NCBI GenBank assembly: GCA_964426135.1 | Contig: CAYRPN010000016.1 | Location: forward strand, 3,306 to 67,305 | Direction: 5' to 3' | DNA: 64,000 bases | From: CAYRPN01 sp964426135 | GTDB taxonomy: Bacteria > Planctomycetota > Phycisphaerae > Phycisphaerales > Phycisphaeraceae | Shown here: piece after piece, positions 53,060 to 61,788 of the stretch | Layout of the letters: the number at the start of each line of letters is the position of its first letter | Position numbering within the stretch: position 1 is the first letter of the stretch | Program-made: the position numbers and the translations under genes | Notes under the pieces: model-generated | Seen by the model: the letters and a program-made list of their open reading frames with translations, nothing else | Databases searched by the model: none | Told to the model about the DNA's origin: nothing

Positions 53060-55576
53060 GTGAGGCTGTCCTTGCGTCTGCGATTGCTGCAATCCGTCGT
53101 GACTCGTCTTGTCGTCTGCCTCGTGGTAGGCGGGATTCTGCTCTCGATTGGACTGGCCGTGCTGGAATTGCGGCGGTCCGAGACGATGCTTCGATTGCAG
53201 TTGATCCAGCGCGTCTCCTTGATCACGCGCAATCTGCAGACGCTCGTGCGAGGCGTGCTCGACAACCCTGTCAGCGAGCCGATGCGCGACTCGCTGCGCG
53301 TCGTGGCGGCGGATGATTACGTCCTGGCGGTGCGCGTGGTGCGCGGCGCGGAGACCGTGGTCGGCATCGGCGACTGGAACCGGAACGATCTCGAGCCGGC
53401 GGCCGTGTGCGTGCTGCCTGAGTACGGATTGAACTTCGACGGCGACGTGGAACGCGATCGCCTGACGCTGATACGCGCCCCGTTCCTCCACGGCGGCGAG
53501 AACGCCACGCTGGAACTTCTGATCGACGGCCCTCGCGCCTGGGAAAACTCGCGCGATGTCGTGTTCGCGGGTTTGCGGATGCAGTGGCTGCTGCTGGGGG
53601 TTACCACGTTGCTGGGGCTGCTCCTGCTTCGTCGCTGGTTCACCGGCCCGCTTTCCGATGTCGCCGACCTGGTTACCGCAGGCGCCGGGCCTGAGCCGTT
53701 CTATGACCTGTCGCGCCATCTGCCCGGCGAGTTCAGCCAGTTCGCCGAGGCCGTCGGCGGCATGCTCACCCGGCTTGACTGCACCGCCCAGCGATTGAAG
53801 CAGCGCGAGAAGGCATTCGAGAATCTCTACCAGTTCGCCCCGGCGGCCATGCTCAGCGTGCAGCGCGACGGGCGCGTCGTCGAGGCCAACCGCCGCGCGG
53901 CGACGATGCTGGGACTGAATGTCGAAGAGGAAATGATCGACCAGCAGGTGGTGGATTTCGTCGATCCGCAGGATCACGCGCTGCTGCGGCAGACGCTTGA
54001 GCGTCTGCATCTGGACAATGCCGCGCGCTGCGAAATCCGCGTGGTCGCGCGTCGCCGCACGGTGGATGTGCAGGTGGAGTGCGCCGCGGTGCGCGATGAC
54101 GACGGCACGCTGCAGCGCATCCGCCTCTCCATGCTCGACATCAGCCAGCCCAAACGGCTGCAACGCCAGCTCACGGAGAAGAGTCAGCTTTTAAATCTGG
54201 TCATCGACCACATGTCGGATGCGATCATGCTGGTGGACGCCGAACGGCGCATCGTGGCGCACAACCAGCAACTGGCGACACTGCTGCGCCGTCGCGGCGA
54301 TGTCATCGCAAGCCAGCCTTACGATCCGGAGCATTTCTGGAACGAACTGGGCGTGGTGGACCAGGACGCGTTCCTCGACGGCATGCGGAAGATCGACGCC
54401 GACCAGCTTCCGGCGCATCAACGGGTAGTGACGCGCGTGGGCACGTTCCTGTTCCAGGGCATTCCGGTGCATGACGCCGGTGGTGACCCCGTGGGCCGGC
54501 TTTGGGTTGTGCAGGAAGTCACGGTGCAGGAGCAGAACGAACGGCTGATCCGGCAGCAGAGCCATCAGATTTCATCGCTCAAGCGACTGGCGATGGAGTT
54601 GCAGGACGTGCGCAGCGTGGACGACCTGCTCTACCGCACTGCCGACATCCTTCACGAAATGCTGGGTGTGGAGACGGTGGGCCTGGCGCTGCGCTGCGAC
54701 AGGAAATCACGCAGCCAGCAGATCATTCACCGCGGCGCCGGGTCGTGCCTGCTGACGCTGAACCGGCAACTGGTGCAGGCGGTGGAATGCTCGCTGATGC
54801 CGCGGGTGCTCGGCAACTCGGATCTGAACTACTGGTCGGATTTGCCCCGCACCGAAGCGTGGGCGCCGGCGTTCGAACAGGCGGGGCTGACCTGCGTTGC
54901 CGCGGGGCCGCTGCGGGGCAGTGCGGACGCGCTGGGCGTGCTCTGGATCGCGCGGCGCGGCGGTGAGCGAATCGAGCGGAACCACCTGTACCAGCTCGAA
55001 GCGCTCATGCCCGTCATCGCGGCCCGCGTCGAGTTTGCGCAGCTCCGCGAGCAGCTTCGCCGGTTGGAACTGACCGATTCGATCACCGATCTGCCCAACC
55101 GGCAGCAGTTCGAGTTGAGCCTGCGCAATGTCGTGAACCGCCCCGGCTATCCCTGGTCGGTGATTCTGGTCAGCCTGGACCGCTTCGGCGAACTGAACGA
55201 CCGTCTGGGGCACGAAGGCGCCGACGCGATGCTCCGTCGCACCGCGAATCTGCTCCGCGCCAGTGTGCGCAAAGGCTGTGAAGTGTCGCGGTTGAGCGGC
55301 AAGTTCTTCGCCGTGCTCGCTCCAGGAATCGATGGCGATCTGCTCCTGTCGATGGCGGAGCGAATCCGTCAACTGATTTCGTCACAGCATGTCGAGTTCA
55401 CCGACGGCGCGCAGTGGCAACTGACCGCCAGCATCGGCGTGGCGGCCTGTCCCGCCGACGGACTCGATCCGGAGCAGATCGTCAAGCTCGCCGAGACTCG
55501 CGTCGAGGCCGCCAAACGCGCCGGGCGCAACTGCGTCCAGGCCGGCGAACTCGGCGGACACCGGCAGGCGGGGTGA
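53060..55576 (+). CDS. Membrane PAS/GAF protein with degenerate GGDEF domain
   Basis: An 838-residue sensor. TM1 is at about 13-37, a periplasmic part at 38-170, TM2 at about 174-194, two PAS-like domains at about 255-370 and 375-500, a GAF-like domain at about 525-660, and a GGDEF-fold domain at about 670-830 (LTDSITDLPNRQQFELSL and SLDRFGELNDRLGHEGADAML are good). The signature loop is SGKFF (746-750) instead of GGDEF, so it is probably inactive as a diguanylate cyclase and may bind nucleotides or partners. No EAL domain follows. The GTG start lacks a clear ribosome binding site. Confidence 0.85.
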   Translation: MRLSLRLRLLQSVVTRLVVCLVVGGILLSIGLAVLELRRSETMLRLQLIQRVSLITRNLQTLVRGVLDNPVSEPMRDSLRVVAADDYVLAVRVVRGAETVVGIGDWNRNDLEPAAVCVLPEYGLNFDGDVERDRLTLIRAPFLHGGENATLELLIDGPRAWENSRDVVFAGLRMQWLLLGVTTLLGLLLLRRWFTGPLSDVADLVTAGAGPEPFYDLSRHLPGEFSQFAEAVGGMLTRLDCTAQRLKQREKAFENLYQFAPAAMLSVQRDGRVVEANRRAATMLGLNVEEEMIDQQVVDFVDPQDHALLRQTLERLHLDNAARCEIRVVARRRTVDVQVECAAVRDDDGTLQRIRLSMLDISQPKRLQRQLTEKSQLLNLVIDHMSDAIMLVDAERRIVAHNQQLATLLRRRGDVIASQPYDPEHFWNELGVVDQDAFLDGMRKIDADQLPAHQRVVTRVGTFLFQGIPVHDAGGDPVGRLWVVQEVTVQEQNERLIRQQSHQISSLKRLAMELQDVRSVDDLLYRTADILHEMLGVETVGLALRCDRKSRSQQIIHRGAGSCLLTLNRQLVQAVECSLMPRVLGNSDLNYWSDLPRTEAWAPAFEQAGLTCVAAGPLRGSADALGVLWIARRGGERIERNHLYQLEALMPVIAARVEFAQLREQLRRLELTDSITDLPNRQQFELSLRNVVNRPGYPWSVILVSLDRFGELNDRLGHEGADAMLRRTANLLRASVRKGCEVSRLSGKFFAVLAPGIDGDLLLSMAERIRQLISSQHVEFTDGAQWQLTASIGVAACPADGLDPEQIVKLAETRVEAAKRAGRNCVQAGELGGHRQAG

Positions 55577-55625
55577 GTTGAAGAGCTTGGATGACCGGTC
55601 AGTTCAAAACCTGAGTTTCGGGTTT

Positions 55626-55772
55626 GCCGTTAGCCCCCGGCTCCGCCGGGGGGCGGAAAACTGGCGAGATGAATTAGGCCAACATTGAGGCAAATTCTGC
55701 ATCTCCATGATCGTCCTGCGCGTTTTGATCGCCAGCGTCGGCACACCCCCGGCGGAGCCGGGGGCTAACGGC
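55626..55772. repeat. GCCGTTAGCCCCCGG inverted-repeat element
   Basis: Perfect 26-base arms at 55626-55651 and 55747-55772 enclose 95 bases. It lies in the gap between the GGDEF gene and the convergent aminotransferase. It has no coding capacity of its own. Confidence 0.8.
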
Positions 55773-55790
55773 GCAACGCCGCGCACAGGA

Positions 55791-57032
55791 TCACACTTTC
55801 GCCGTCGCGTGCTGGTGGCAGATCTGCCCCAGTGCGTCGCAGGCGTAGCGCACATCCTGGACCGTGGTGAACGGGCCGACGCTGAAGCGAGTCATGCCGC
55901 CGGCGCTATGCGTGCCGAAGGTTTGGTGCGCCAGTGGGGCGCAGTGGATGCCGCTGCGGGTGAGGATGCCGTAATCGCGCTCAAGCAGATCGGACAGCGC
56001 CTGCGGCTGGGCGAAGCGTTCGATGCGCACGCTGAACACGCCGCAGCGATGCTTGACGCCCTGTGGCCCGAAGAGAGTGAGGCCCGGAAAATCGCCTTCG
56101 CTCAGGCCGCCGAGGAACGCGCGGATCAGATCTTGCTCGTGTTGCCACAGGCTCTCGACGCCTCGGTGCCGAATCCATTCGACCGCCGCGCCCAGCCCGA
56201 TGATGCCGATGGCGTTGTGGCTGCCCGGTTCGAAACGATCGGGAAGAAACGTCGGCTGCGTGTCCTGCTCGCTGATCGAGCCGGTGCCGCCTTCGCGCAC
56301 GGTGGCCATGCGTTCTTCCATGCCGGGACGAATGTAGAGTCCGCCGGTGCCCAAGGGGCCGAGCAAACCCTTGTGCCCCGGAAAGGCGAGCAGGTCGATG
56401 AAGTCGGCGTCCACATCGATCGGTACGTGGCCCATCGTCTGGGCCGCGTCCACGAGGAAGGGAATGTCGTGCTCCCGCGCGATGCGGCCGATCTCGCGGA
56501 TCGGCTGCAGCGTGCCCGTGACATTGCTGCCATGCACGACGGCGATCAGTTTCGTGTTCGGCTGAATCGCGGCGCGGATGTCCGCAGGATCAACGAGACC
56601 GGTCTGCGGATCGCAGCGCACCCGCGTCTGTTCCATGCCCAGCGAATCGACGAGCGCGTTGTAAGGCCGCAGCACCGAATTGTGATCGAGCCAGGTCGTG
56701 ATGACGTGGGGCTTGGTCTTTTCGTGAAAAGGTGACGTGGATCGCCGAAGTTGCGGCCCCGTGAGAATGCCGCGGATCGCCAGGTTCAGCGCATCGCTGG
56801 TGTTCAACGTGAAGATCAACTGCTCGGGCCGACTCACATCCGCGCTGATGAGTTTGCACAGATTCCGGCGGCATTCCAGAAGCAGCCGGCCCGCCTCTCG
56901 CGCCTCGGCATACGCGCCGCGCCCGGGGCTGGCGCCCAGTTCCGTGGCGTAGCGGGTCATCGCCTCATGCACACAGGCCGGCTTGGGAAAGCTGGTGGCG
57001 GCGTTGTCGAGATAAAGCCGACGAGGGGTCAC
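55791..57032 (-). CDS. Class V aminotransferase, cysteine desulfurase family
   Basis: A 413-residue PLP enzyme. The PLP Lys is Lys221 in FPGHKGLLGPLGTGGLYI; His117 (WLDHNSVLRP), VDAAQTMGHVPID and the C-terminal loop with SGIHCAPLAHQTFGT (Cys364) match the cysteine desulfurase family (SufS-like Cys placement, similar to the EGP-type subgroup that opens with LYLDNAATSFPKP). It would release sulfur from Cys as persulfide. The window's suf operon lacks sufS, so this enzyme could supply SufE, but it is 39 kb away and a different role (e.g. selenocysteine lyase) is possible. Confidence 0.88.
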   Translation of the reverse strand: MTPRRLYLDNAATSFPKPACVHEAMTRYATELGASPGRGAYAEAREAGRLLLECRRNLCKLISADVSRPEQLIFTLNTSDALNLAIRGILTGPQLRRSTSPFHEKTKPHVITTWLDHNSVLRPYNALVDSLGMEQTRVRCDPQTGLVDPADIRAAIQPNTKLIAVVHGSNVTGTLQPIREIGRIAREHDIPFLVDAAQTMGHVPIDVDADFIDLLAFPGHKGLLGPLGTGGLYIRPGMEERMATVREGGTGSISEQDTQPTFLPDRFEPGSHNAIGIIGLGAAVEWIRHRGVESLWQHEQDLIRAFLGGLSEGDFPGLTLFGPQGVKHRCGVFSVRIERFAQPQALSDLLERDYGILTRSGIHCAPLAHQTFGTHSAGGMTRFSVGPFTTVQDVRYACDALGQICHQHATAKV

Positions 57033-57101
57033 AGGTCGCTCCTCTTGCGATTGCGGTGAAACGCGACACAGTTTAGGCAGTTGCCCGCAGTGATGCGCGG
57101 G

Positions 57102-57803
57102 TCAGGCCAGCGCTCCGCGCCGCCGAAGCCATCGTTCCACGAGGCCGCAGAGCGTCGCCCACACGAGGCCGCCGCTCCAGCCGGCGAGCACGTCGGTGGG
57201 GTAATGCACGCCCATGTAGACGCGGCTGACGCCGACGAGGCCGGTGATCAGCAGCGCCACGCCGATGAAATAGATTTTCAGCCGCGTGCTCTCCACGAGG
57301 CCCGCCAGCAGGATGCCCAGGGTCAGGTACACGGTGGCGGACATGAACGAGTGGCCGCTGGGAAAGCTGCTGCTCATCACGTGCGACAGGTGGGGCACGA
57401 TGTCGGGGCGTGGCCGATCGAAGGAGGCTTTGAGCAGCGAACTGATGAGCAGTCCGCCGACGGTGGCAACGACAACGAATCCCGCGGCGCGAAAGCGCCG
57501 CGCCATCACCAGATAACCCGCCACGGCCGCCGTGGTCAGCGAGAGCATGGCGATGCCGCCGACGGCGGTCAGATCGCGTCCGATTTCGTGCATCGCCGCC
57601 GAGCCGATGGGCTTGGCCGGATCGTCGGGCCGGCGGAGCATGCGGATCAGGCGGTCGTCGAATGTCTTGGTCTCGCCTTCGACGACTTCATCCGCCAGTT
57701 CCGCGAAAGCCCAAACGCCGAGCACGACAACCAGCATGCCCAGGAGCACGAACCATTCGTGGCTGAAAATCCAATCGCGAATGCGACGCAGGCGGCGGAG
57801 CAT
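57102..57803 (-). CDS. PAP2-family membrane phosphatase
   Basis: A 233-residue membrane protein of the phosphatidic acid phosphatase type 2 superfamily, which hydrolyses lipid phosphates such as undecaprenyl diphosphate or phosphatidate. The three motifs are present: KASFDRPRP, SSSFPSGHS and SRVYMGVHYPTDV. Five or six membrane segments flank them. The substrate is not evident. It ends 69 bases after (upstream on the map) the aminotransferase gene and may be co-transcribed with it. Confidence 0.9.
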   Translation of the reverse strand: MLRRLRRIRDWIFSHEWFVLLGMLVVVLGVWAFAELADEVVEGETKTFDDRLIRMLRRPDDPAKPIGSAAMHEIGRDLTAVGGIAMLSLTTAAVAGYLVMARRFRAAGFVVVATVGGLLISSLLKASFDRPRPDIVPHLSHVMSSSFPSGHSFMSATVYLTLGILLAGLVESTRLKIYFIGVALLITGLVGVSRVYMGVHYPTDVLAGWSGGLVWATLCGLVERWLRRRGALA

Positions 57804-57947
57804 GCGGGCATGATAGGGGGAGGAGCAGATGGGAGAGGAGGCAGAGCAGGTAGAGGAGGGATAGGAGGTAAAGGAGTAGAAGATCGCCGTTTAGCGCCCG
57901 CTCGAAGAGCGGTCTGAACGGGGGACGCGTGTAATCCACACCCATCA

Positions 57948-58967
57948 CTACTCCAGCTTCTTCTTCGCCTCCGCCGTCGCCTTCTCCATCACCTCGCTGA
58001 TCTTCACCGGCACGCCGCCTTTGCGTTTGCTTTCATCTGCCGCTTCCATGAAGGCGTAGATCTCGATCGTTTCCTCCGCGCTGACCGGGGGTGTGCCGGT
58101 CTTGAACATTTTCACGATCTCGACCACCAGCGGGCGGTAGCCGCCGAACTTGCCCAGATCGCTGACGCCCTTGGCGCCGAACGCGGTGCCGCCGTAGCCG
58201 CTGCCACCCTTGCGGATGCCGCGGAAGGTGCCGACGCGGCCGCCTTTCCAGGTGCCGACGACGAGATCGGTGTCAGCGGTGCTGACGCGGACGACGGTTT
58301 CACAGCCGGCGCCCATGCAGGTGTAGAGCGTTTCGACGCCGTGGATGCCGTACCAGAAGAGGTCGGGGTGGGTCTTCTCCAATGAGCACGGGCTGTACGC
58401 ATCGCAGCCGAGCACGTCGCCGATCTTGCCGCTACGGATCGCCTGCGCGCCTTCTCCGTAGCGCAGGCTCGACGACGAGAACATCGGCACCTTGTGTTTC
58501 TTCGCCAGTTCAAACAGCGCGATCGTGTCGACGAGCGACCCGGCGATCGGCTTGTCGATGAACAGCGGCTTGCCCGCCTTGAGCACGGGAATCGCCTGCT
58601 CCAGGTGCGGCCGACCGTCGTTGGTCTCCAGCAGCACCGCATCCACTTTCGTCAGCAACACATCGATGGAGTCGACGATCTCCACGCCCAACTTCTTCAG
58701 TTCCTCTGTGTAGCCCGGCACGCGGGTGACGCTGGACTGAATATCGGGGCTGCCCTTGGGATAAGCAGCGACAACGCGGCAGCCGGCGACATCTTCTTTC
58801 GCCTGCGGGTTGTTGAGTTCTTTGGCGAAGGCCGGGGCGTGCGACGTGTCCAGCCCGATGATGCCGATGCGGATGAGCTTGGCGTCGTCGGCGATGAGTG
58901 GTCGCGCGTGCAGTAACAACACAAGGAGAACGAGTGATTGAACGATGGTGCAGTTTCGAAAATGCAT
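57948..58967 (-). CDS. Exported Gfo/Idh/MocA-family oxidoreductase
   Basis: A 339-residue NAD(P)-dependent oxidoreductase-like protein. The signal peptide (HFRNCTIVQSLVLLVLLLHARPLIA) is followed by a Rossmann opening (LIRIGIIGLDTSHAPAF), less canonical than GxGxxG, then LLETNDGRPHLEQAIPVLKAGKPLFIDKPIA with the DKP motif. ATG 58967 has GGAGGA 9 bases upstream. Export of such proteins is typical of planctomycetes; in vivo they probably act on sugars. The cofactor source in the periplasm is unclear. Confidence 0.83.
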   Translation of the reverse strand: MHFRNCTIVQSLVLLVLLLHARPLIADDAKLIRIGIIGLDTSHAPAFAKELNNPQAKEDVAGCRVVAAYPKGSPDIQSSVTRVPGYTEELKKLGVEIVDSIDVLLTKVDAVLLETNDGRPHLEQAIPVLKAGKPLFIDKPIAGSLVDTIALFELAKKHKVPMFSSSSLRYGEGAQAIRSGKIGDVLGCDAYSPCSLEKTHPDLFWYGIHGVETLYTCMGAGCETVVRVSTADTDLVVGTWKGGRVGTFRGIRKGGSGYGGTAFGAKGVSDLGKFGGYRPLVVEIVKMFKTGTPPVSAEETIEIYAFMEAADESKRKGGVPVKISEVMEKATAEAKKKLE

Positions 58968-59099
58968 CGCGTGTATTCCTCCGTTGTTTGGCGGTCGGGC
59001 CGAGTCCGCGAGGACCAACTGTTCCGGCGATTGATGCAATGGTGGACAGGGTGCGCGCGGCGTGGCCCCTTGAAGGGGCCATGCCCTCGGTCCCCAATG

Positions 59100-61505
59100 T
59101 CATTTTCCCGCCAGCGCCGCGTCTGGCCCCACCTTGTTGATCGTGCTGTGAATCTCGCCCTTGACCGCTTCGCCGGATTCCGCTTCGACGTCGAATTTGA
59201 CCAGCATCTGCATCACGGGCTGCACGTTTTCCAGCTCGATGAATACGGTCCTGCCATCGCTCGACAGCTTCGCCGATTTCACGTTCACCTTGTCGTGCGT
59301 GCCCTGCTTGGGGTCGGCGACGGAGTAATCCTTCGAGCCATAGCCGCTGGTCCACTTGTAGTTCCACTGCTCCACCGAGAACGCGCCGGCATCGACGCTT
59401 TCCTTGTCCAGCTTGCCGGTAAAGGTCAGGTGCAGGCCAGACTTCGTCGCCTTCAGGCCTGTGGGCATGTTGACCGGCGCGCCGGTGTAGCGCACGCGCT
59501 GGAAGCTGCCGTCCTTGGCGGCGCTGCTCTGCCAGCCCTTGATGCCGACGACGTAAAGCTGGCCGTCGCGCTCGTTGAATCGCAGCCGGCAGGTGCCTGA
59601 GTCGAACTTCAGCGGGAACTTGACGACGCCGCCTTGCACGATGGTGCCATCAGGAGCCTCGCTGTCGGGCACGTGCTCCTTGAGCACTTTGTAGAGCGTG
59701 CAGGTGCCGTAGCTGGCGTAGAGCAGTTCGCCTTTGAACGGGCCCCACTTGTCGCTGGTGACCCAGGTTTGTCCGCCGCCGGAGTTGCAGATGTTCTTGG
59801 GCATGAAGCAGATGGGCGGGTCGTAGTTGGTTGGCTTGGGCGTGCTGTGGGCGAGATCGACGACGCCGCCGAAACCTTTGCGTTTGGCGAGTTCCGCGGC
59901 AGACCAGTAGTTGATCCGGCACTTGGGCACCCAGGTGCCTTCGTTGTCGCCGGTGGTGAGTTCGCCATTGGGGCCAAGGCCCATGCCGTTGGGCGCGCGA
60001 AGCCCGGTGGCGATGACTTCGAGCTTCGTGCCATCCTTGGAAAGCTTGAACGCACAGCCGTGGTGCGGCGTGACGACTTCCCATCCGCTGCCGCCGCCCC
60101 TGACCGCGCCGCCCTTGACGAAATAGAAATTGCCTTCCTTGTCCGTGTGCAGTTCGTAGGCGAACTCATGGAAGCCGAAGGTGGTGAGAATGTCATTGTT
60201 GAAGCATTCGTAATGATCCGCCTGGCCGTCCTTGTTCAGATCGTGCAGGCGGGTGATGCCGTCGCGGCCGTGGACGTAGATCGTGTCATCGACGATCTTC
60301 AGGCCCAGCCCGTCGTGGATGCCGCTGGCGAAGCGCGACCACTCGACGTTTTCGAGCTTGTCGTCGATGCCGCGCACGATCCAGACATCGCCGCTCCAGG
60401 TGCAGACCGCCGCGCTGGTGCCGTCGGAAAAGAAATCGAACCCGCCGGTGCGCATCCAGCTCTTGTACGGGTTGTCGTAGGGCATCGTGATGGTGTCGAC
60501 GACATAAGGCTGCTTCGCGGCGGGCTTGGCGTTCGCGTCAGGCTTCTTCTTGGGGTCAACCGCGTCGCCGAGCGTGCCCTTGTTCTTCACGACTTCGGTG
60601 TAGGTGCGCTGCCCGCCTTTGGTGAACGCATCGAGGCTGGCGAGGCGCACGCGCTCGGCACCGGCGAGGCTGGCGGCGAACTTGGGCATGTCCGTCTTGG
60701 CAAATGAAGCGATGTTCACGATGAGCTGGCGGTCGCTCTGCCGGGCGGGCACTTCCATCAGCACGCGGTTTCCGTCGGCCTTGAGCGCGATGTCAGCGCC
60801 GCCGAAGAACACACCGGCCGCGGTGACCTGCTCGCCTTTCTCAATCGTGGCGACGTTGTTGTCCACTTTGGCCGTGCCGCCTTCGACTTCAAACAGCACG
60901 AAGGTGATCGCCTTGCCCGCGCTCATCTTCATGTGGCGCGTGAAGACGCCGACGCCGTCGTGATCCGCGAAGCCCGGCAGTTCAAGCACGTTCGTCTCGC
61001 CGACGGTGTAGTTCAAGATCACCTTGCCGTCGTGGTGATAGAGGCCGCGATATTTCGCATGCTCTCGCGGCAGCGGGCCGAAGGGCTTGTTGGCGCGGGT
61101 GTCGTCGAACTTGCCGGCAGCGTCGGCGACCCCGGGCTTTGGGCTGGTGCCCCACAGTTGCGTGCCAAACGGAGCGGGGTTGCCGCCGTGGCTGCCGTCG
61201 AAGCTGACGCCTTTGAAATCGACAAAATCGCCTTTCCACGCGGCGGCATAGCGCAGCAGTTCCGTGTCGAAGCAGACGTACGCCGCGCCCTCGCCTTCGC
61301 CGATGCGGATCACCGCACCTTTGTAAGCCAGGTTGCCTTTGGGAAAGCTGCCTTGGAAGGTCATCATCTGGTGCGGGCCGTACTGCATCTCGGAGAACTT
61401 GCCGGTCTTCTTCTTCGGCTTCTCCTTCGGCTGCGCACAGACGATCGCCGGCGGCAGCGCGACGAGGCAGGCGAGAACGGCCGCGACAACGAATCTGCGT
61501 GACAT
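59100..61505 (-). CDS. Large exported beta-propeller-type protein (paralogue B)
   Basis: An 801-residue protein with a signal peptide (SRRFVVAAVLACLVALPPAIVCA). It follows the same plan as the gene at 50274: the DTITMPYDNPYKSWMRTGGF, FDFFSDGTSAAVCTWSGDVW and RLHDLNKDGQADHYECFNND segments align with VVDSLPCPEKNPWESWFRPT-type counterparts there. It ends with a beta-rich domain (LHLTFTGKLDKESVDAGAFS). The start at 61505 has AAAGG upstream. It sits between a Gfo/Idh/MocA gene and the sugar dehydrogenase gene, supporting a role in carbohydrate oxidation. Confidence 0.75.
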   Translation of the reverse strand: MSRRFVVAAVLACLVALPPAIVCAQPKEKPKKKTGKFSEMQYGPHQMMTFQGSFPKGNLAYKGAVIRIGEGEGAAYVCFDTELLRYAAAWKGDFVDFKGVSFDGSHGGNPAPFGTQLWGTSPKPGVADAAGKFDDTRANKPFGPLPREHAKYRGLYHHDGKVILNYTVGETNVLELPGFADHDGVGVFTRHMKMSAGKAITFVLFEVEGGTAKVDNNVATIEKGEQVTAAGVFFGGADIALKADGNRVLMEVPARQSDRQLIVNIASFAKTDMPKFAASLAGAERVRLASLDAFTKGGQRTYTEVVKNKGTLGDAVDPKKKPDANAKPAAKQPYVVDTITMPYDNPYKSWMRTGGFDFFSDGTSAAVCTWSGDVWIVRGIDDKLENVEWSRFASGIHDGLGLKIVDDTIYVHGRDGITRLHDLNKDGQADHYECFNNDILTTFGFHEFAYELHTDKEGNFYFVKGGAVRGGGSGWEVVTPHHGCAFKLSKDGTKLEVIATGLRAPNGMGLGPNGELTTGDNEGTWVPKCRINYWSAAELAKRKGFGGVVDLAHSTPKPTNYDPPICFMPKNICNSGGGQTWVTSDKWGPFKGELLYASYGTCTLYKVLKEHVPDSEAPDGTIVQGGVVKFPLKFDSGTCRLRFNERDGQLYVVGIKGWQSSAAKDGSFQRVRYTGAPVNMPTGLKATKSGLHLTFTGKLDKESVDAGAFSVEQWNYKWTSGYGSKDYSVADPKQGTHDKVNVKSAKLSSDGRTVFIELENVQPVMQMLVKFDVEAESGEAVKGEIHSTINKVGPDAALAGK

Positions 61506-61604
61506 GCGGAACCTTTCAGTGAATGCAAGTGAGGCGGGCTGGAGGAATTGGAATGGCGCGGCGTGCGGTAACGCGCGGGTGTGATGCGAATGAGGATTGC
61601 GACG

Positions 61605-61741
61605 GTTAGCGGTCGGGCCGAGTCCGCAAGGCCCACTTGCGATCTTCATTGGCATGCTTCTGCTGGCATTGGTGATTCGTCATTGGGAATTCGTCATTCA
61701 TCGCTCAGGGTGGGCCTCGCGGACTCGGCCCGATCGCTAAC
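61605..61741. repeat. GGTCGGGCCGAGTCCGCGAGG inverted-repeat element, copy 2
   Basis: GTTAGCGGTCGGGCCGAGTC (61605) pairs with GACTCGGCCCGATCGCTAAC ending at 61741, with two mismatches over about 30 bases. The loop contains GATTCGTCATT repeats (about 61674-61700). This is the same family as 27238-27318. Confidence 0.8.
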
Positions 61742-61788
61742 CCGTGCAACCGATGTCGATTCGCCGGTCAGTAGCGTAAGATGCCGAC

